From a virus, in the IMG/VR virus record IMGVR_UViG_3300030117_000895, positions 1 to 27,668 of that record: a stretch of DNA of 27,668 bases. One strand, 5' to 3'. Below the pieces are notes generated by a model. That model saw nothing but the letters and a program-made list of their open reading frames with translations. It had not been told where the DNA came from and made no database searches. This document shows positions 8,693-14,913 of the stretch, piece by piece. A program made the position numbers and the translations under genes. The first letter of the stretch is position 1. The number at the start of each line of letters is the position of its first letter.

Positions 8693-10291
8693 TTATATTT
8701 TTTGACCAGTAACCCAAGATATAACTCTTTTAGTTGTGTGAGATACTGTTTTAGGCATAGTGTTCTCTTCAAACATAGAAGCTTCAAACTTTTTACTTAT
8801 TGGAGGTCTGGCTTTATTTACAGCATACCATAAACCATCCAATACATCATCGTTCTTTCCTTTAGGAAACTGAAACATTTCATCTACAAGATGAGTATGC
8901 ATTCTTTTTATAAACATTTTACCTCTATTTACAAGAGGAGCAAGTAACGATTCTAATCTATCTTCTTTTTTTATTCCAGATGGAGGTCTAACACCTAGAG
9001 CTATACCCGGAGCGACCTTTCTTTCAGTACCTGACATCTTATTTACAGCATCCTTTATTATCCCTTGAGCACCAACCATTTCTACATTTACACGTTTTAC
9101 AGGAGCATATTCTCTAGCGTACTCCATTATTTGCTCTGGCATATCATATAACGGCATATGTTCTCTCATATAGTCTATAACGTATATATTCCTATCGCTA
9201 TCTATGCCTATAACCATAATTACTTGAAAGTCACTTGACTCATTAGCTTCGTATGCTAAATCAACTCCTATGTATACATTAATGGGAACTGCATCTTTAG
9301 AGTTTACAAGGTATGCATATCCCTCTCTGCTTTCAAATTCATGGTCATAATACTCAAGTCTTTCTGTTTTAAACTTAGCATTTTCTAAATCTCTAGCTTC
9401 ATTTAAATATTCTTGTGCAAATTTATGTGCTAATCCAACATCCTCAAATCTTCTTCGTATATCTGCAAGTTTTTCTTTAGAAAAATAACTAGACCACAAC
9501 ACCTCACCATCTGCATTTATAGCCTTTTTATACATTACATCCCAAGCATAGTTTCTTTTTTCTCTTTGAGCCTCTAAGTATCCATCATATATACTTTGTA
9601 AAAAAGAATCATAGTGGACTATTGTACCTATTAACCACACAGAACCCTCGTTTCCAGCTGAGTTTTCTAATGCTGGTTCAACTGTTGACATAACCCACTC
9701 TTTAATCTCCCGTCTTCTATCTGGAGTTTTGGTGTTTAACTCAGATTCAAAGTCATCAAGTATAATTTTTGTATATCTTAATCCTAACTGAGAACGACCA
9801 CGTAATCTTTGAGATGTTCCTTTAGCTATTACCCTATCACCCTTACTTGTTGTAAATTCTTTTTCTGTCCACTTTGTACCCCTTAGGTCGCCAAAGTAAT
9901 AATTTAATGCAGGGTTGACTTCTATATGGTTTTGTAAGTATTTAATATGGTCTATTGCCTGAGATTGCTCTTCTGCTACCCACGCAATAAACTCTTTCTT
10001 ACCCTCTGGATTAAAATATAAATGATGCAATAGTGCAGTTTTAGCCAATGTAGACTTACTATGACCCCTTGGTAGTATAATGCATATTCTTTTTTTAGTG
10101 GGGTCTAATAATAAATTATTTAACTCATAATGATATGGAGCTGGTGATGACTTCATAAAGTCTTCTGGTAGGAATAACTGACCAAAAGATATAATATCTT
10201 TTTTAGCCATTTCAAGCACACGTTCTTTATCTGATACGTTATGCTTATTTATATTTACTTTCTTAGGTTTAGGCATTCCTTTGACATCCAA
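8693..10291 (-). CDS. terL: Terminase large subunit (packaging ATPase/nuclease), 532 aa
   Basis: This is the DNA-packaging motor that pumps DNA through the portal and cuts the concatemer. Visible motifs are a Walker A variant LPRGHSKST (73-81, K79), a Walker B region IILDDFE (D179/D180/E182), and a RNase-H-like nuclease with IGVDLAY (D344), VNVEMVG (E404) and KNDDVLDG (D481/D482/D485). Length is normal for the family. The start at 10291 overlaps the end of the cyclotransferase gene by 37 bases. A second ATG at 10276 (MPKPKK) follows AAAGGA very closely and is the alternative. No terminator follows the stop; the next promoter is immediately downstream. Confidence 0.95.
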   Translation of the reverse strand: MDVKGMPKPKKVNINKHNVSDKERVLEMAKKDIISFGQLFLPEDFMKSSPAPYHYELNNLLLDPTKKRICIILPRGHSKSTLAKTALLHHLYFNPEGKKEFIAWVAEEQSQAIDHIKYLQNHIEVNPALNYYFGDLRGTKWTEKEFTTSKGDRVIAKGTSQRLRGRSQLGLRYTKIILDDFESELNTKTPDRRREIKEWVMSTVEPALENSAGNEGSVWLIGTIVHYDSFLQSIYDGYLEAQREKRNYAWDVMYKKAINADGEVLWSSYFSKEKLADIRRRFEDVGLAHKFAQEYLNEARDLENAKFKTERLEYYDHEFESREGYAYLVNSKDAVPINVYIGVDLAYEANESSDFQVIMVIGIDSDRNIYVIDYMREHMPLYDMPEQIMEYAREYAPVKRVNVEMVGAQGIIKDAVNKMSGTERKVAPGIALGVRPPSGIKKEDRLESLLAPLVNRGKMFIKRMHTHLVDEMFQFPKGKNDDVLDGLWYAVNKARPPISKKFEASMFEENTMPKTVSHTTKRVISWVTGQKI

Positions 10292-10626
10292 TCTTGCTTT
10301 GGAACCATTTCAAAAACTTTTGTACCTTGAAGAAGTGCGGCTCCAATAGTATACATCCAAGCATCTATAACATCGGACTTATTATGCACCTTAACCATTC
10401 TTCTTTCATACAGACCAGTATCTATGCTTTCATACCTGTCATAGTTTGCTAGGTCAAATTCATCAACATCAATTAATTCAACAACCATATCTTTGGCTTT
10501 TCTATCATGCATTGCGGCAGGATAGTGTCTATGCCCCGGAAAAACCAATGAAAACCCATTAACTTTCCATAGGTCTCGCTTACCGTTTCTTAATGTTCCG
10601 TATACTGCTAATTTATTCGTCTTCAT
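10255..10626 (-). CDS. Gamma-glutamylcyclotransferase-like (Aig2/GGCT) protein, 123 aa
   Basis: The N-terminal YGTLRNG (residues 9-15) is the substrate-binding signature of the GGCT/AIG2 fold. DRYESIDTGLYERR (63-76) supplies the acidic catalytic residue (probably E66) and the conserved LYxR segment, and AWMYT (89-93) is the usual last strand. Family members cleave gamma-glutamyl amides with release of 5-oxoproline. Pfam notes Aig2-type cyclotransferases as gene neighbours of Amidoligase_2 enzymes, and this phage has two of those on the other strand. The gene lies between TerS and TerL and overlaps TerL. I chose the ATG at 10626 over the TTG one codon upstream. Confidence 0.8.
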   Translation of the reverse strand: MKTNKLAVYGTLRNGKRDLWKVNGFSLVFPGHRHYPAAMHDRKAKDMVVELIDVDEFDLANYDRYESIDTGLYERRMVKVHNKSDVIDAWMYTIGAALLQGTKVFEMVPKQDWMSKECLNLRK

Positions 10627-10825
10627 CAAAGTCTCTTCTATACTCCCAATAATCTTTCAAATCACCCATATATCCAGAATCGTAATGCTCGGGGTATGAT
10701 TGGTACTCATAAAACAATTCATACACCTCAGTTGCTATAATCTCACGACATCTTTCATCTGATAGGTTCATTTCTAAATCATGGGCGTGTTCCAAGACTT
10801 CCATGCATATATCAAATAAGTTCAA
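10613..10825 (-). CDS. Small acidic protein of the terminase operon, 70 aa
   Basis: The protein is acidic and Tyr-rich, ends in RRDFDEDE, and is predicted all-helical. I do not recognise it. The frame begins at a TTG (10825) eight bases after AAAGGAAA and overlaps the TerS stop; an ATG at residue 8 (10804) is the alternative. It also overlaps the start of the cyclotransferase gene, so expression is tightly coupled to TerS and TerL. Confidence 0.65.
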   Translation of the reverse strand: MNLFDICMEVLEHAHDLEMNLSDERCREIIATEVYELFYEYQSYPEHYDSGYMGDLKDYWEYRRDFDEDE

Positions 10826-11586
10826 CTTTCTATTTCCTTTTTAGCACTTGCTAGTTTTTTAACATTGTTACCACTTATAGCATCAAGTTGTTCGGATGAG
10901 AAACCTTGGAATACAGTAACAGATTCTGATTTTTTCTCAGTATCTCTCATACCAGCAATAGCAACAAGCTCTTTTAGTAAAGAAACCTTATCGCTGTCTC
11001 TGGCAACCTCAGACTCAATGATATCTTTCATTTTCTCAAGAATGTACAACGGAGTTATTTCCGCTTCATTCATTACTTTTTCTATTTCTTCTCTAATCAA
11101 ACCTTGTATCCTTTTTGTGCTCATAAGCAATTTAGATTCGCTTTTAGCATATTCTTTACTTTTTGCAGGAAAAGCTTTAAGAAAAGCCTCTACCGTGTCT
11201 TCTCCCTTAGCTACGTACTTTGCAAATAAAAATTCTTTATTTGTTGGTTTCTTTCTGTTTTTTACAATCTGATAAGGTGTTTTATCTGTAGCTCCAAAAG
11301 CGTATATATTTTTTCTCATGCCACCATCCATTGTAACAGTTGGGCGACAAACAAAAGAACCAATAATTGTTCTTATGTAGTAATTGTATATATTTTCACT
11401 AGCACCGTTTTTTAACCCACCTTTCTTAAGAACTTGACATATTTGACCATCGTCACTTAATACCCAATCTCCTTCGTTTCCTTTTCTCCAATCTGTAATA
11501 ATTGGGGTATTTGGCATATATTTATTAAATTCGTCTTCATTATCAAATAACAAATGGTCTATGCCCTTTATTGTTCTTGTATTCAT
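10822..11586 (-). CDS. terS: Terminase small subunit, 254 aa
   Basis: Residues about 110-190 carry the helix-turn-helix pattern of Terminase_2-type small subunits (NKEFLFAKYVAKGEDTVEAF followed by STKRIQGLIREEIEKVM), with a helical oligomerisation part afterwards (LEKMKDIIESEVARDSDKVS). It would recognise the packaging site and load TerL. Residues 1-100 form an extra beta-rich domain (GDWVLSDDGQICQVLKKGGL) not usual in short small subunits. Location just before TerL supports the call. Its start overlaps the phosphoesterase stop (ATGA). Confidence 0.8.
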   Translation of the reverse strand: MNTRTIKGIDHLLFDNEDEFNKYMPNTPIITDWRKGNEGDWVLSDDGQICQVLKKGGLKNGASENIYNYYIRTIIGSFVCRPTVTMDGGMRKNIYAFGATDKTPYQIVKNRKKPTNKEFLFAKYVAKGEDTVEAFLKAFPAKSKEYAKSESKLLMSTKRIQGLIREEIEKVMNEAEITPLYILEKMKDIIESEVARDSDKVSLLKELVAIAGMRDTEKKSESVTVFQGFSSEQLDAISGNNVKKLASAKKEIES

Positions 11587-12344
11587 TTGTGCGTTAAAAC
11601 TTTACCATCTACAGTACTAACACCATTTACTATTTGATGCACTGTTACGTTGAAGTTTCCACCCTTATGAAAGTCCACAATAGCAAAAGCGTGTTGCCAA
11701 TTATGCTGTCTATTACCTAACCATTCATTAGCCTCTGCCCTCATGTCTTTGAGACATCCTATTGACCACGCCGACTTAACGCCATCAATGTGCGTGATAG
11801 AGCTTTGCTGAATATCGTGATGGTGACCATACATAACATTACCACCGAGACGCAACAAGTGATTACGAGTGTGATTAATTCCTGCAAAGTGATGCCCATG
11901 ATAAAAATTAATTTTGCCAATCTTAAGCATTTTTCCGATTTTATGGTACTTGTAACCACGTTCTGCAAGTTTAAGAGCATTCTTAACGAGTATCTCTTTA
12001 GCGAGATATGGATTTTCTTCAGCGAATCTATTAAGCCAATCATCATGATTTCCTTCTATGAAGTGCCTTTCTTTGGTTTTTGCTTTATCTAAAGAGCTGT
12101 CAATAATATCCATACCCTTATTAACATTTTCTATTTCCTTATATACAAACGGTAATTGATATTCCAAAGGAGGTCTTTTTTTCTTTTTCCATTGCCAGTG
12201 AGACACAGACTCCCATTCACCTGTGTCCCCTAGGTCTATATATATATCTGGCTTAACAAGTTCTATTGCCTTGCACAGAACCCTTATTGCTTTTTTGTCT
12301 TCAAATGGGAAGTGCTTGTCGGGAGTAACAATAGCACGTTTCAT
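11583..12344 (-). CDS. Calcineurin-like metallophosphoesterase, 253 aa
   Basis: The binuclear metal motifs are in order: DKH (D9/H11), IDLGDTGEW (D40), EGNHDDW (N99/H100/D101), HGHH (149-152) and YGHHH (172-176). Such enzymes hydrolyse phosphodiesters or phosphomonoesters; the substrate here is unknown, with DNA ends, nucleotides or protein phosphates possible. I start it at the ATG at 12344, which follows a strong AAGGGGGTGAT and overlaps the stop of a 36-residue gene. A longer frame reaching 12407 lacks a ribosome site and would swallow that gene. It lies at the head of the terminase operon. Confidence 0.88.
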   Translation of the reverse strand: MKRAIVTPDKHFPFEDKKAIRVLCKAIELVKPDIYIDLGDTGEWESVSHWQWKKKKRPPLEYQLPFVYKEIENVNKGMDIIDSSLDKAKTKERHFIEGNHDDWLNRFAEENPYLAKEILVKNALKLAERGYKYHKIGKMLKIGKINFYHGHHFAGINHTRNHLLRLGGNVMYGHHHDIQQSSITHIDGVKSAWSIGCLKDMRAEANEWLGNRQHNWQHAFAIVDFHKGGNFNVTVHQIVNGVSTVDGKVLTHK

Positions 12345-12451
12345 TTTATCACCCCCTTGAGCACTCTTACTAGGCAAATTACAAACAAAGCTTCTAGAAA
12401 AAACCATAGCTTTCCAGAAATCATAGTTATTATAACAATAGCTGTCTTCAT
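12341..12451 (-). CDS. 36-aa single-pass membrane peptide
   Basis: The frame begins MKTAIVIITM and contains a hydrophobic stretch (about 15-30, LWFFLEALFVICLV) ending in basic residues. GGAG lies before the start, the start overlaps the upstream stop (TAATG), and the stop overlaps the phosphoesterase start (ATGA). This double coupling is good evidence for a real gene. Function unknown; holin-like or membrane-anchoring roles are possible. Confidence 0.6.
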   Translation of the reverse strand: MKTAIVIITMISGKLWFFLEALFVICLVRVLKGVIK

Positions 12452-12735
12452 TACTTTACTCCAGACTGCTTCCATAATAAGTCACCAACTCCTAATTGTA
12501 GTAACCCATTGGCTATTGTGTCTATATAATGCTCATCTTGCTCTTGAAAACCGGCATTAGTCAGTATAGCGTGCAGTGTTTCATGTATTAATGTTTCTTT
12601 CTTTCTAGATGGTGTTAGGTTCTTATCTATGTTGATATTGCATTTTCTTGCGTCATGTACGCCCATTATGCTTCCACCCTCTACTTTCATCTCATTTACA
12701 AGGTTAATTTTATATTGATGTCCACCAATTATCAT
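12451..12735 (-). CDS. HExxH zinc metallopeptidase-like protein, 94 aa
   Basis: The motif LIHETLHAIL (H51, E52, H55) is the zinc-binding site of gluzincin/ImmA-SprT-like peptidases. The domain is short, about the minimum size (94 residues), with an N-terminal beta part (GHQYKINLVNEMKVEGGSIM) and a C-terminal helix. The third ligand is probably an acidic residue in EQDEHYID (65-72). Such small proteins occur in phage genomes; their targets are mostly unknown. It is the second gene after the leftward promoter and directly abuts the gene before it. Confidence 0.75.
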   Translation of the reverse strand: MIIGGHQYKINLVNEMKVEGGSIMGVHDARKCNINIDKNLTPSRKKETLIHETLHAILTNAGFQEQDEHYIDTIANGLLQLGVGDLLWKQSGVK

Positions 12736-12957
12736 TTACTCTCCTAGTCTTTTTATTATTGTTTTATTATCTATTCCCGGTACGACAACATTATCAAAGT
12801 ATTCACAACCCTCTTCAACACTACAATTTTTACCACTGAGTTTAGAACTGATAAAATATGTTAGTTTTTCATTTTTTCTTGTAAAAACACAACCAACGCA
12901 TTTTCCAGCGTTCCAATTACTACAGTACTGCCTAGCAATGTTTAATAATTTAGTCAT
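12736..12957 (-). CDS. Small Cys-rich protein, first gene of the leftward unit, 73 aa
   Basis: Five Cys residues (C12, C20, C23, C46, C51) suggest a metal-binding or disulphide-bonded fold, but no known finger pattern is clear. It is the first gene after the leftward promoter, and the predicted transcript start lies only about six bases before the ATG, so its mRNA may be nearly leaderless. Function unknown. Confidence 0.65.
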   Translation of the reverse strand: MTKLLNIARQYCSNWNAGKCVGCVFTRKNEKLTYFISSKLSGKNCSVEEGCEYFDNVVVPGIDNKTIIKRLGE

Positions 12958-12969
12958 ACACTCTGGGTA

Positions 12970-12999
12970 AATTTATCACATAAACAATAAATAAAGCAA
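12970..12999 (-). promoter_or_regulatory. Leftward promoter for the peptidase-terminase operon
   Basis: On the minus strand TTGCTT (12999-12994), an 18-bp spacer and TAAATT (12975-12970) match the promoter motif shared by five sites in this window. Transcription would begin near 12963, just ahead of the ATG at 12957. It stands back to back with the rightward promoter at 13037. Confidence 0.65.
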
Positions 13000-13036
13000 G
13001 TATTTTATATATATTGATACTTTTTTTAAAAAAGAC

Positions 13037-13066
13037 TTGCATAACTAGGGTATTTGTTATTAAATT
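13037..13066 (+). promoter_or_regulatory. Rightward promoter before the 80-aa gene
   Basis: TTGCAT (13037-13042), an 18-bp spacer and TAAATT (13061-13066), with an A/T tract just upstream (TTTTTTTAAAAAAG). Transcription would start near 13073 and give a leader of about 80 bases that contains an 8-bp inverted repeat. Confidence 0.65.
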
Positions 13067-13118
13067 GTATAGGGTTTTAGCCCGAGAGTTTATTAGTTTA
13101 CTAAGTAAAAGAAAGAAA

Positions 13119-13138
13119 TATATTACTAACGTAATATA
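13119..13138 (+). promoter_or_regulatory. 8-bp inverted repeat in the leader
   Basis: TATATTAC, four bases, GTAATATA form a perfect inverted repeat 16 bases before the ATG of the 80-aa gene. It may be an operator for a DNA-binding protein or a small hairpin in the leader RNA. Nothing in the sequence decides between these. Confidence 0.45.
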
Positions 13139-13153
13139 AAAAGAAAGAAAAGT

Positions 13154-13396
13154 ATGACAACAGTGTTATTTTCATTATTATTACTACAACAAGACAGTTT
13201 TAACATAAATAAACTGTTTAAAGATGCTAAATGGGAAGAAATACAAGAAGTCACTACTGAAGCTTATGAAGTAGAAAAAGTAACTGCTACTGCTGGAGTA
13301 AGAGGAGATGAAGCAGAACATGAGATATTACACCACTTATATTACCTAGTTGACACTAGAACTAGAGAAAATTCACTAAAGATACCTAAACCTTAA
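13154..13396 (+). CDS. Early small protein of unknown function, 80 aa
   Basis: The N-terminus (MTTVLFSLLLLQQ) is hydrophobic, too short and uncharged for a convincing membrane anchor. The rest is acidic with a His-rich patch (EAEHEILHHLYYL). It is the first gene to the right of the divergent promoter region, a place where phages often keep host-takeover or regulatory genes. The ribosome site is only a weak purine run (AAGAAAGAAAAG). No family recognised. Confidence 0.65.
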   Translation: MTTVLFSLLLLQQDSFNINKLFKDAKWEEIQEVTTEAYEVEKVTATAGVRGDEAEHEILHHLYYLVDTRTRENSLKIPKP

Positions 13397-13426
13397 AAAA
13401 TTTTTTACAATATTTTTGAAAAACCC

Positions 13427-13456
13427 TTGCTTTAATTAACTTTTTACAAGTAAATT
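13427..13456 (+). promoter_or_regulatory. Promoter before the 106-aa gene
   Basis: TTGCTT (13427-13432), an 18-bp spacer and TAAATT (13451-13456) are identical in both boxes to the leftward promoter at 12999. The expected start near 13463 leaves a short leader with AAAAGGG before the ATG at 13480. Confidence 0.65.
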
Positions 13457-13479
13457 CAATTAACAAAAGGGTTAAAAAA

Positions 13480-13800
13480 ATGAAACTTATAATAAAAGAC
13501 TTTCCGGGTGATGAGGGAAAACAAAGTTTAACTTATAAAAAGAAGAATAAACTTTTTTCAATGGGAAAAGCACTCTATCAACTACTAGATTCTTTCTTCT
13601 GGTCAGCAAAGGCATTAGGATGGACAAGGTTACAAATAATAAATGTTGGTTTAAAAGTAATGTTAGAGCAATTAGAGATGGTTACTCCAGACAATGACAA
13701 TAAATTTAGACCAAAAGCTTATGAATTACCACAAGAACTAGGAGATAAGCTATGGAAACTAAGAAATGATTACTTTAAAAAGAAATCTGATGAAAACTAG
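13480..13800 (+). CDS. Basic hypothetical early protein, 106 aa
   Basis: It has its own promoter and a good AAAAGGG site. The protein is Lys-rich at both ends with a central amphipathic region (MGKALYQLLDSFFWSAKALG; then VGLKVMLEQLEMV). A DNA-binding or host-protein-binding role is possible, but no helix-turn-helix is convincing. Unrecognised. Its own promoter suggests a dose different from its neighbours. Confidence 0.7.
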   Translation: MKLIIKDFPGDEGKQSLTYKKKNKLFSMGKALYQLLDSFFWSAKALGWTRLQIINVGLKVMLEQLEMVTPDNDNKFRPKAYELPQELGDKLWKLRNDYFKKKSDEN

Positions 13801-14023
13801 ACTAGATAGAGCTATGAAAAACGAGTTTAGCAAAGACAGTAGTATGGAAAATATTAACAAATCCATAGAAATAGCTAAAAATATGAAAATATTAGACATT
13901 ATAGACGCAGATACTAAAACTAGGTACGAATTAGCAGAAATAGTCAACAGGCTACAAAACGCAGAAACACTAGAAATACTAGATTTTGAAGAATATGCAG
14001 GTAATATGTACCCCTGTAGCTAA
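13790..14023 (+). CDS. Small helical hypothetical protein, 77 aa
   Basis: A mostly helical, charged protein (NINKSIEIAKNMKILDIIDA; RYELAEIVNRLQNAETLEIL). I place the start at the ATG at 13790, which overlaps the preceding gene's last codons; an in-frame ATG at 13766 would extend it by eight residues. Neither has a strong ribosome site, so coupling to the upstream gene is likely. It is the last gene before the gene-free control region. Function unknown. Confidence 0.6.
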   Translation: MKTRLDRAMKNEFSKDSSMENINKSIEIAKNMKILDIIDADTKTRYELAEIVNRLQNAETLEILDFEEYAGNMYPCS

Positions 14024-14106
14024 AAATAACACTATATTAAACTCATAAACTATAAAAAATAGCCGTACAATGTGCGTAAGCCTTATTTGCGCTATGTGCC
14101 CCCCTT

Positions 14107-14206
14107 ACGTTTCCGTTAGGAAATTCACGTTTAGGTTAGAAAAGTGACTTTTGGGTTAGTTACCTTACGTTAACGTCAGATACCTTACCTATACGTCAGT
14201 AAAACG
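14107..14206 (+). repeat. Five direct iteron-like repeats with exact 20-bp period
   Basis: Units start at 14107, 14127, 14147, 14167 and 14187. Each begins AC(G/T/C)T and has GTTAG (units 1-3) or GTCAG (units 4-5) at offset 8-12, followed by a 7-base linker that often ends in CTT. Unit 1 begins ACGTTTCCGTTAG, unit 2 ACGTTTAGGTTAG, unit 3 ACTTTTGGGTTAG, unit 4 ACGTTAACGTCAG and unit 5 ACCTATACGTCAG. The period is close to two helical turns, so a protein bound to all units would sit on one face of the DNA. Confidence 0.75.
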
Positions 14207-14211
14207 CCTGG

Positions 14212-14230
14212 AATGAGAATGAGTCTCATT
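14212..14230 (+). promoter_or_regulatory. Fur-box-like operator 1
   Basis: AATGAGAATGAGTCTCATT reads as hexamers AATGAG, AATGAG, one base, CTCATT. This is the same 6-6-1-6 layout as the Fur consensus GATAAT GATAAT C ATTATC. As a 7-1-7 element (TGAGAAT G AGTCTCA) 11 of 14 positions fit TGATAAT N ATTATCA. It is followed by TTGCATTAA, as is site 2. Confidence 0.55.
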
Positions 14231-14253
14231 TGCATTAACTATCTAGTATCCTT

Positions 14254-14272
14254 ATTGCGACTGAGTCTCACT
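14254..14272 (+). promoter_or_regulatory. Fur-box-like operator 2
   Basis: ATTGCGACTGAGTCTCACT, 42 bp after site 1. Its core TGCGACT G AGTCTCA has arms matching at 6 of 7 positions. It shares CCTTATTG upstream with site 3 and TTGCATTAA downstream with site 1. It is the weakest of the three against the Fur consensus (9 of 14). Confidence 0.5.
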
Positions 14273-14289
14273 TGCATTAAGCCCACCTT

Positions 14290-14308
14290 ATTGAGATTGA
14301 GTCTCATT
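14290..14308 (+). promoter_or_regulatory. Fur-box-like operator 3
   Basis: ATTGAGATTGAGTCTCATT, 36 bp after site 2. Its core TGAGATT G AGTCTCA has arms matching at 6 of 7 positions; 10 of 14 positions fit the 7-1-7 Fur model. The consensus of all three sites is the perfect palindrome TGAGACT-G-AGTCTCA. Confidence 0.5.
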
Positions 14309-14411
14309 ATCACCGAAAAAGCTGGAATTTACGAAATTAATAGCAAATATACAATATATTTATAATGCTAATTTTGTTGTATTATTGGGCATGAAATTAC
14401 ATAAAAAAACA

Positions 14412-14429
14412 CAAAACGCTCAAAACGCT
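14412..14429 (+). repeat. Tandem 9-bp direct repeat
   Basis: CAAAACGCT is repeated twice without gap, just after the AT-rich tract and about 50 bp before the first gene of the rightward operon. It could be a binding site for an initiator or regulator. No function can be read from it alone. Confidence 0.55.
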
Positions 14430-14479
14430 CATTTTAATAGAAATATGAGTTTAGTAGAGCGGAAAGGATAATAGATACA

Positions 14480-14782
14480 ATGAGTATAATAACAAAACCA
14501 AAACCCAAAACAAGTGAAAAACAGTTTAGGCTATCTCTAAGCTCGGCAGGTATGGATAAAGAGCTAATAGATGATTTAGTCAGAAAAGCTCAATTAGCTG
14601 GTACTGTTACGACTACTAGCAGAGGGAAATTAGATGTATTAAGAGCTAACTTTCCAGAGTTTGCGGAGATATGTGAAAGACTAGAACGCTTCGAAGCAGA
14701 GAATAAAGAAGAGATAGATACAATTATGATAGAAAATGGATTCCCTCCTGTAGCGAAAATGAGTATAAACATAGCGAAGTAG
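14480..14782 (+). CDS. Hypothetical protein after the control region, 100 aa
   Basis: The protein starts with a basic, flexible segment (MSIITKPKPKTSEKQFRL) and continues as helices (GMDKELIDDLVRKAQLAGTV; EICERLERFEAENKEEID). The middle part SRGKLDVLRANFPEF could belong to a small DNA-binding fold, but no family is recognised. As first gene after the iteron array it is a candidate regulator or origin-binding protein by position only. AAAGGA lies 11 bases before the ATG. Confidence 0.65.
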   Translation: MSIITKPKPKTSEKQFRLSLSSAGMDKELIDDLVRKAQLAGTVTTTSRGKLDVLRANFPEFAEICERLERFEAENKEEIDTIMIENGFPPVAKMSINIAK

Positions 14783-14796
14783 AACGGCACCAATAG

Positions 14797-14828
14797 AACG
14801 GGGCTAGTAGTAAAATATTAGCCTCGTT
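14797..14828 (+). terminator. 10-bp stem-loop, possible weak terminator
   Basis: AACGGGGCTA pairs with TAGCCTCGTT over all 10 positions, one of them G.U in plus-strand RNA, with a 12-base loop. It lies 14 bases after the 100-aa gene. The bases after it (TACTATAAAC) are AT-rich but not a U-run. The G.U pair would be a mismatch on the other strand, so the plus transcript is the likely carrier. Confidence 0.5.
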
Positions 14829-14913
14829 TACTATAAACTCATCTATTAACTTCGTTTCTATTGTATTATATAGTAGATACGAATTTTGTAGAATGTTAAA
14901 TAGTAGGTACTAA

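Larger units (their letters stand above)
14024..14479. other. Gene-free control region, candidate origin of replication
   Basis: No convincing reading frame exists on either strand. From left to right it holds a degenerate segment, five 20-bp iteron-like repeats (14107-14206), three Fur-box-like palindromes (14212-14308), an AT-rich tract (about 14325-14410) and a tandem 9-bp repeat (14412-14429). Iterons next to an AT-rich stretch are the standard build of many plasmid and phage origins. Regulation of the rightward operon is the alternative role; both may hold. Confidence 0.6.

Noticed and set aside
12451-12957. Toxin-antitoxin pair from the two small genes at the head of the leftward unit
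   Set aside because: The HExxH protein is a peptidase-like enzyme and the Cys-rich protein shows no antitoxin DNA-binding motif.
13397-13426. Terminator at the A6T6 tract
   Set aside because: The palindrome is pure A/T without a GC stem; it is more likely part of an AT-rich promoter upstream element.
14230-14277. TTGCAT after Fur-like sites 1 and 2 as promoters of the shared type
   Set aside because: No TAAATT-like box at 18 bp; the bases there are ATTGCG and ATTGAG.
14107-14308. Repeats as a CRISPR array
   Set aside because: Repeat units are about 13 conserved bases with 7-base linkers; there are no unique spacers of 25-40 bases and no cas genes.
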